From NCBI RefSeq assembly GCF_947378715.1, contig NZ_CANCLE010000152.1, forward strand, positions 1 through 9,320: a DNA stretch of 9,320 nt, written 5' to 3'. The notes beneath the pieces are model-generated. The model was given only the letters and a program-made list of their open reading frames with translations. It had not been told where the DNA came from and did no database searches. The position numbers were made by a program, and so were the translations under genes. This DNA comes from Phenylobacterium aquaticum. Lineage in GTDB: Bacteria > Pseudomonadota > Alphaproteobacteria > Caulobacterales > Caulobacteraceae. Each line of letters begins with the position of its first letter. The first letter of the stretch is position 1. Positions 6,930 through 9,320 of the stretch are shown piece by piece.

Positions 6930-8951
6930 ATGACAAACTTATGGGTGTACGCGCCGTGGCTCGGCGCGCTTTTGCTCGCGCTTCTGCTGGTCGGTCTCAT
7001 CGCCGCCTCCGGCATGATCCGCTACATCGGCAACGACCGCGTGGCCGTTGTCGAGAAACTCTGGAGCCCCTCCGGCTCCATCCGATCCGGCATCATCGCG
7101 TTGAGCGGCGAGGCCGGCTTCCAACCCGACGTCCTGCGCGGCGGGCTGCATTTCTTCGTGCCGTTCCAGTATCGGCTTCATGTCCAGAGCCTGGTGACCA
7201 TTCCCCAGGGTCGGATCGGCTATGTGTTCGCCCGCGACGGGCGGCCGCTCAGCCCCGACCAGGCCCTGGCCGCCAACGCCGAGGACACCGACTTCCAGCA
7301 GACCCGCGCCTTCCTGGAGGCCGGCGGTCAGAAAGGCCCGCAGCGCAAGGTCCTGCGCGAGGGGTCCTACGCCATCAACCTGGCTCAGTTCGTGGTGGTC
7401 ACCAAGGACGAGACATTCGCCCTGCAGCTCAGCGGCGGCGACACCGCCCTGCTCGACCAGATGGCTGAGGTGATCGAGGCCCGTGACGGCTTCGAACCGG
7501 TGGTGATCAAGGACGCCGACGACCAGATCGGCGTGGTCACGGTGCATGACGGCCCTGGCCTGGCCTCCGGCGAGATCATCGCTCCGGCGGTCGGCGCCGA
7601 CCCGGCCGACGCGCGGACCTTCCATAACAGCTTCCAGGACCCGGAGAAGTTTCTGGCGGCGGGGGGGCGCAAGGGTCGTCAGCTCCAGGTCCTGGTCGAG
7701 GGCACCTACTACGTGAACCGCCTGTTCGCGACCGTGGAACGGATCTCCAAGACGGTGATCGAGGTCGGCCAGGTGGGCGTGGTGGTCTCCTATACCGGGG
7801 CGGCTGGCGTCGACACCTCGGGCGAAGGCTATCGCCATGGCGAGCTGGTGGAGAACGGGCGCCGCGGCGTCTGGACCGATCCGCTGCTGCCCGGCAAATA
7901 CGCCTTCAACACCTATGCGGGGCGGATCACCCTGGTGCCGACCACCAACTTCATCCTGAAGTGGGAGGCCCAGGCCATCGGCTCGCACAAGTTCGACGAG
8001 AACCTGGCTGAGGTGTCGCTGATCACCAAGGACGCCTTCGAGCCCACCCTGCCCGTTTCGGTCGTGGTGCATATCGACTACCGCAAGGCGCCCCTGGTCA
8101 TCCAACGCTTCGGGGACATCAAGCGCTTGGTCGAACAGACGTTGGACCCCATGGTCTCGGCCTATTTCAAGAACATCGGCCAAACCCGCACCCTGATCGA
8201 ACTGCTGCAGGACCGCAGCGAGATCCAGTCGCTGTCGTCCAAGGAGATGCAGGCCAAGTTCGGGGTCTATAATCTCGAGCTCCAGGAAGTGCTGATCGGC
8301 ACGCCCCGGCCCAATGCGGCCGGCGACGACCAGATTGAGCGCATCCTGACCCAGCTTCGCCAGCGTCAGATCGCCGACGAGCAGGTGGGCACCTATGAGC
8401 GGCAGAAGCTGGCCGCCCAGAAGGAGCGAGAGCTGCGCGAGGCTGAGGCCCAGGCCAAGCAGCAGACCGCGATCACCGAGTCCGAACTCTCCATCCAGGT
8501 CCAGCAGAACCAGGGCCGGGCGAACCTCGCGCGTTCCGAGCAGGAGGCCGAACAGACCCGGACCCTGGCCCGGGCCGAGGCCGACCAGATGCAGTTCCTG
8601 GGCGCCGGTGAAGCCAAGAAGGTGGTGGCGCTCGCCGCCGCCGAGGCGGAACGGGTGACCAAGGTCGGTCTGGCCCAGGCCAAGGCCATCGAGAGTCAGG
8701 TCGCCGCTTCCGGGGGCCCGCGTTTCCAGCTGGCCCGCCAGGTGGCTGAGCGCTTCGCCGAGGCGCTGGAGACCTCAGGCGTCGACGTGGTGCCGAAGGT
8801 GCAGATCGCCGGCGGCGCCGAAGGGGGTTCCGGCGGCGTGCTCCAGGCGCTGTTGACCCTGCTGATGGCTGAAAAGCTCGACCTGCCGCTGTCGGTGCTG
8901 GACGGGGAACCGCCGGCGGCGGCGCCCCGGCCCGCGACCACGGACGCCTGA
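6930..8951 (+). CDS. Large flotillin-like SPFH (band 7) domain protein with repeated N-terminal modules
   Basis: A 673-residue membrane-anchored scaffold protein of the flotillin/SPFH superfamily, whose members oligomerise into large rings or cages that organise membrane domains. One membrane segment (about 9-28) is followed by several SPFH-like beta modules (see the findings) and then the main SPFH region (about 340-460, with VSVVVHIDYRKAP and the YNLELQEVLIG stretch). A long Ala/Glu/Gln-rich helical coiled coil runs from about 465 to 592 (EREAE/AEAQAKQQ-type heptads). A C-terminal flotillin-like PKVQIAGG (about 620-628) precedes a Pro/Ala-rich tail. At 673 residues it is longer than typical bacterial flotillins, the extra length being N-terminal. 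The start at 6930 has GAGGA (6921-6925) with 4-nt spacing; a competing ATG at 6896 is out of frame. The gene appears monocistronic, with an upstream terminator, a convergent neighbour downstream and no NfeD-like partner beside it. Membrane-stress or fluidity roles are known for relatives but not shown here. Confidence 0.92.
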   Translation: MTNLWVYAPWLGALLLALLLVGLIAASGMIRYIGNDRVAVVEKLWSPSGSIRSGIIALSGEAGFQPDVLRGGLHFFVPFQYRLHVQSLVTIPQGRIGYVFARDGRPLSPDQALAANAEDTDFQQTRAFLEAGGQKGPQRKVLREGSYAINLAQFVVVTKDETFALQLSGGDTALLDQMAEVIEARDGFEPVVIKDADDQIGVVTVHDGPGLASGEIIAPAVGADPADARTFHNSFQDPEKFLAAGGRKGRQLQVLVEGTYYVNRLFATVERISKTVIEVGQVGVVVSYTGAAGVDTSGEGYRHGELVENGRRGVWTDPLLPGKYAFNTYAGRITLVPTTNFILKWEAQAIGSHKFDENLAEVSLITKDAFEPTLPVSVVVHIDYRKAPLVIQRFGDIKRLVEQTLDPMVSAYFKNIGQTRTLIELLQDRSEIQSLSSKEMQAKFGVYNLELQEVLIGTPRPNAAGDDQIERILTQLRQRQIADEQVGTYERQKLAAQKERELREAEAQAKQQTAITESELSIQVQQNQGRANLARSEQEAEQTRTLARAEADQMQFLGAGEAKKVVALAAAEAERVTKVGLAQAKAIESQVAASGGPRFQLARQVAERFAEALETSGVDVVPKVQIAGGAEGGSGGVLQALLTLLMAEKLDLPLSVLDGEPPAAAPRPATTDA

Positions 8952-9320
8952 TCACCCTGGTTCGAACCTGAGCTCCATGTTCAGGACCTGAAGCCCGCCC
9001 GGCGCCAGGACGCCGGCCCCATCCGCCCGATTGAACGCGTCGGGCGGATGGGTCACCGGTTCCAGGCAGAAGAAGTCCGCCCCTGGCGGCGCATAGACCT
9101 GCAGCCAGCCCGCGTCGCTGGAGAGCGTCAGCCGCCCCTCAGGCGTCTCGATCACGGCTCGCCCGTCCCATGGCCCATAGCAGTGGTCGACCAGGGTGGC
9201 CGGCAGGCGCCCATGGGTGAGCCAGTCCATCTCCGGCCCGTCCTCGATCCATTCCAGGGCCAGGGCCTCGGCGTCGGTCCGCCACACGCCGTCGACATTG
9301 AGGTTCAGCCGCGTCGCGCC
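8952..9320 (-). CDS. Aldose 1-epimerase-type protein (galactose mutarotase-like), C-terminal 122 residues
   Basis: This is the C-terminal part of a galactose-mutarotase-fold enzyme, which interconverts alpha and beta anomers of sugars. The frame remains open to the right edge (first visible residues GATRLNLNVDGVW), so the beginning is missing. A GTG at 9285-9287 lies inside the coding region and is not the start. Family marks in the visible part are PATLVDHCYGPWDG (40-53, the variable cysteine/Trp-Asp-Gly motif of this superfamily), the strand LTLSSDAGWLQVYAPPGADFFCLEPVTH split over 64-91, with Glu87 as the likely catalytic base, and PPDAFN (92-97), followed by LAPGGLQVLNMELRF near the end. 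The active-site histidines expected earlier in the chain lie outside the window. The stop TGA directly abuts the SPFH stop. Whether it acts on free sugars or on hexose 6-phosphates cannot be told. Confidence 0.88.
   Translation of the reverse strand, partial: GATRLNLNVDGVWRTDAEALALEWIEDGPEMDWLTHGRLPATLVDHCYGPWDGRAVIETPEGRLTLSSDAGWLQVYAPPGADFFCLEPVTHPPDAFNRADGAGVLAPGGLQVLNMELRFEPG

Noticed and set aside
6896..7468. ATG at 6896 opening a 190-codon frame upstream of and overlapping the SPFH start
   Set aside because: It is in a different frame from the SPFH gene, gives an Arg/Pro-rich translation typical of a frame shadow, and has a poorer ribosome site than ATG 6930.
7661..7667. Run of seven G inside the SPFH gene, considered as a phase-variation tract
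   Set aside because: Short runs of G are expected in such GC-rich coding DNA; the frame is intact and the residues (Ala-Gly-Gly) belong to the repeated module pattern.
6939..8183. A 414-codon minus-strand open frame opposite the SPFH gene
   Set aside because: Shadow of the SPFH coding sequence: compositionally biased (His/Asp/Gly/Leu) translation with no motif or ribosome site.
8959..8968. GGTTCGAACC, resembling a tRNA T-arm
   Set aside because: No acceptor, D or anticodon arms surround it, and it encodes the last residues of the epimerase.

Overview
The window is GC-rich DNA that is almost fully coding. The ORFs use strongly G/C-ending codons and the ribosome-binding sites are AGGA/GAGG type. 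The gene content (a TonB-dependent receptor with a GLESSVGIVIDGVYRPRN-type plug, sterol-desaturase-family and SDR/AKR oxidoreductases, a class I-type P450) suggests an alphaproteobacterium. Caulobacterales such as Phenylobacterium or Caulobacter are my best guess. That placement is an inference from protein style, because the window has no rRNA or other phylogenetic marker.

Layout. (1) Positions 1-2630: the N-terminal half of a cytochrome P450 runs leftward off the window. It is divergent from a two-gene unit, an aldo/keto reductase and a short-chain dehydrogenase that overlap by 4 nt (ATGA). (2) Positions 2631-3928, minus strand: a small single-pass membrane protein of unknown function overlaps by 1 nt (TGATG) a fatty acid hydroxylase/sterol desaturase-family di-iron enzyme. 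The hydroxylase stop codon abuts the dehydrogenase stop codon with no base between them. (3) Positions 3929-4300: a 372-bp divergent regulatory region. (4) Positions 4301-6709: a TonB-dependent outer-membrane receptor followed by a strong intrinsic terminator. (5) Positions 6930-8951: a large flotillin-like SPFH protein, apparently a single-gene unit, whose N-terminal half carries repeated SPFH-like modules. (6) Positions 8952-9320, minus strand: the C-terminal part of an aldose 1-epimerase-type protein, again abutting its convergent neighbour with no gap.

How the genes may fit together. P450 + AKR + SDR + di-iron membrane hydroxylase, beside a TonB-dependent transporter, would suit uptake and oxidative processing of a hydrophobic substrate (terpenoid, steroid or lipid). 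No gene in the window fixes the substrate, and the hydroxylase and receptor need not belong to the same pathway. The SPFH protein and the epimerase look unrelated to that group. I see no mobile element, CRISPR array, tRNA, rRNA or phage gene. I do not see a clearly new multi-gene system. The most unusual points are the repeat architecture of the SPFH protein, the uncharacterised small membrane protein coupled to the hydroxylase, and the sequence-complementary leader of the receptor gene.
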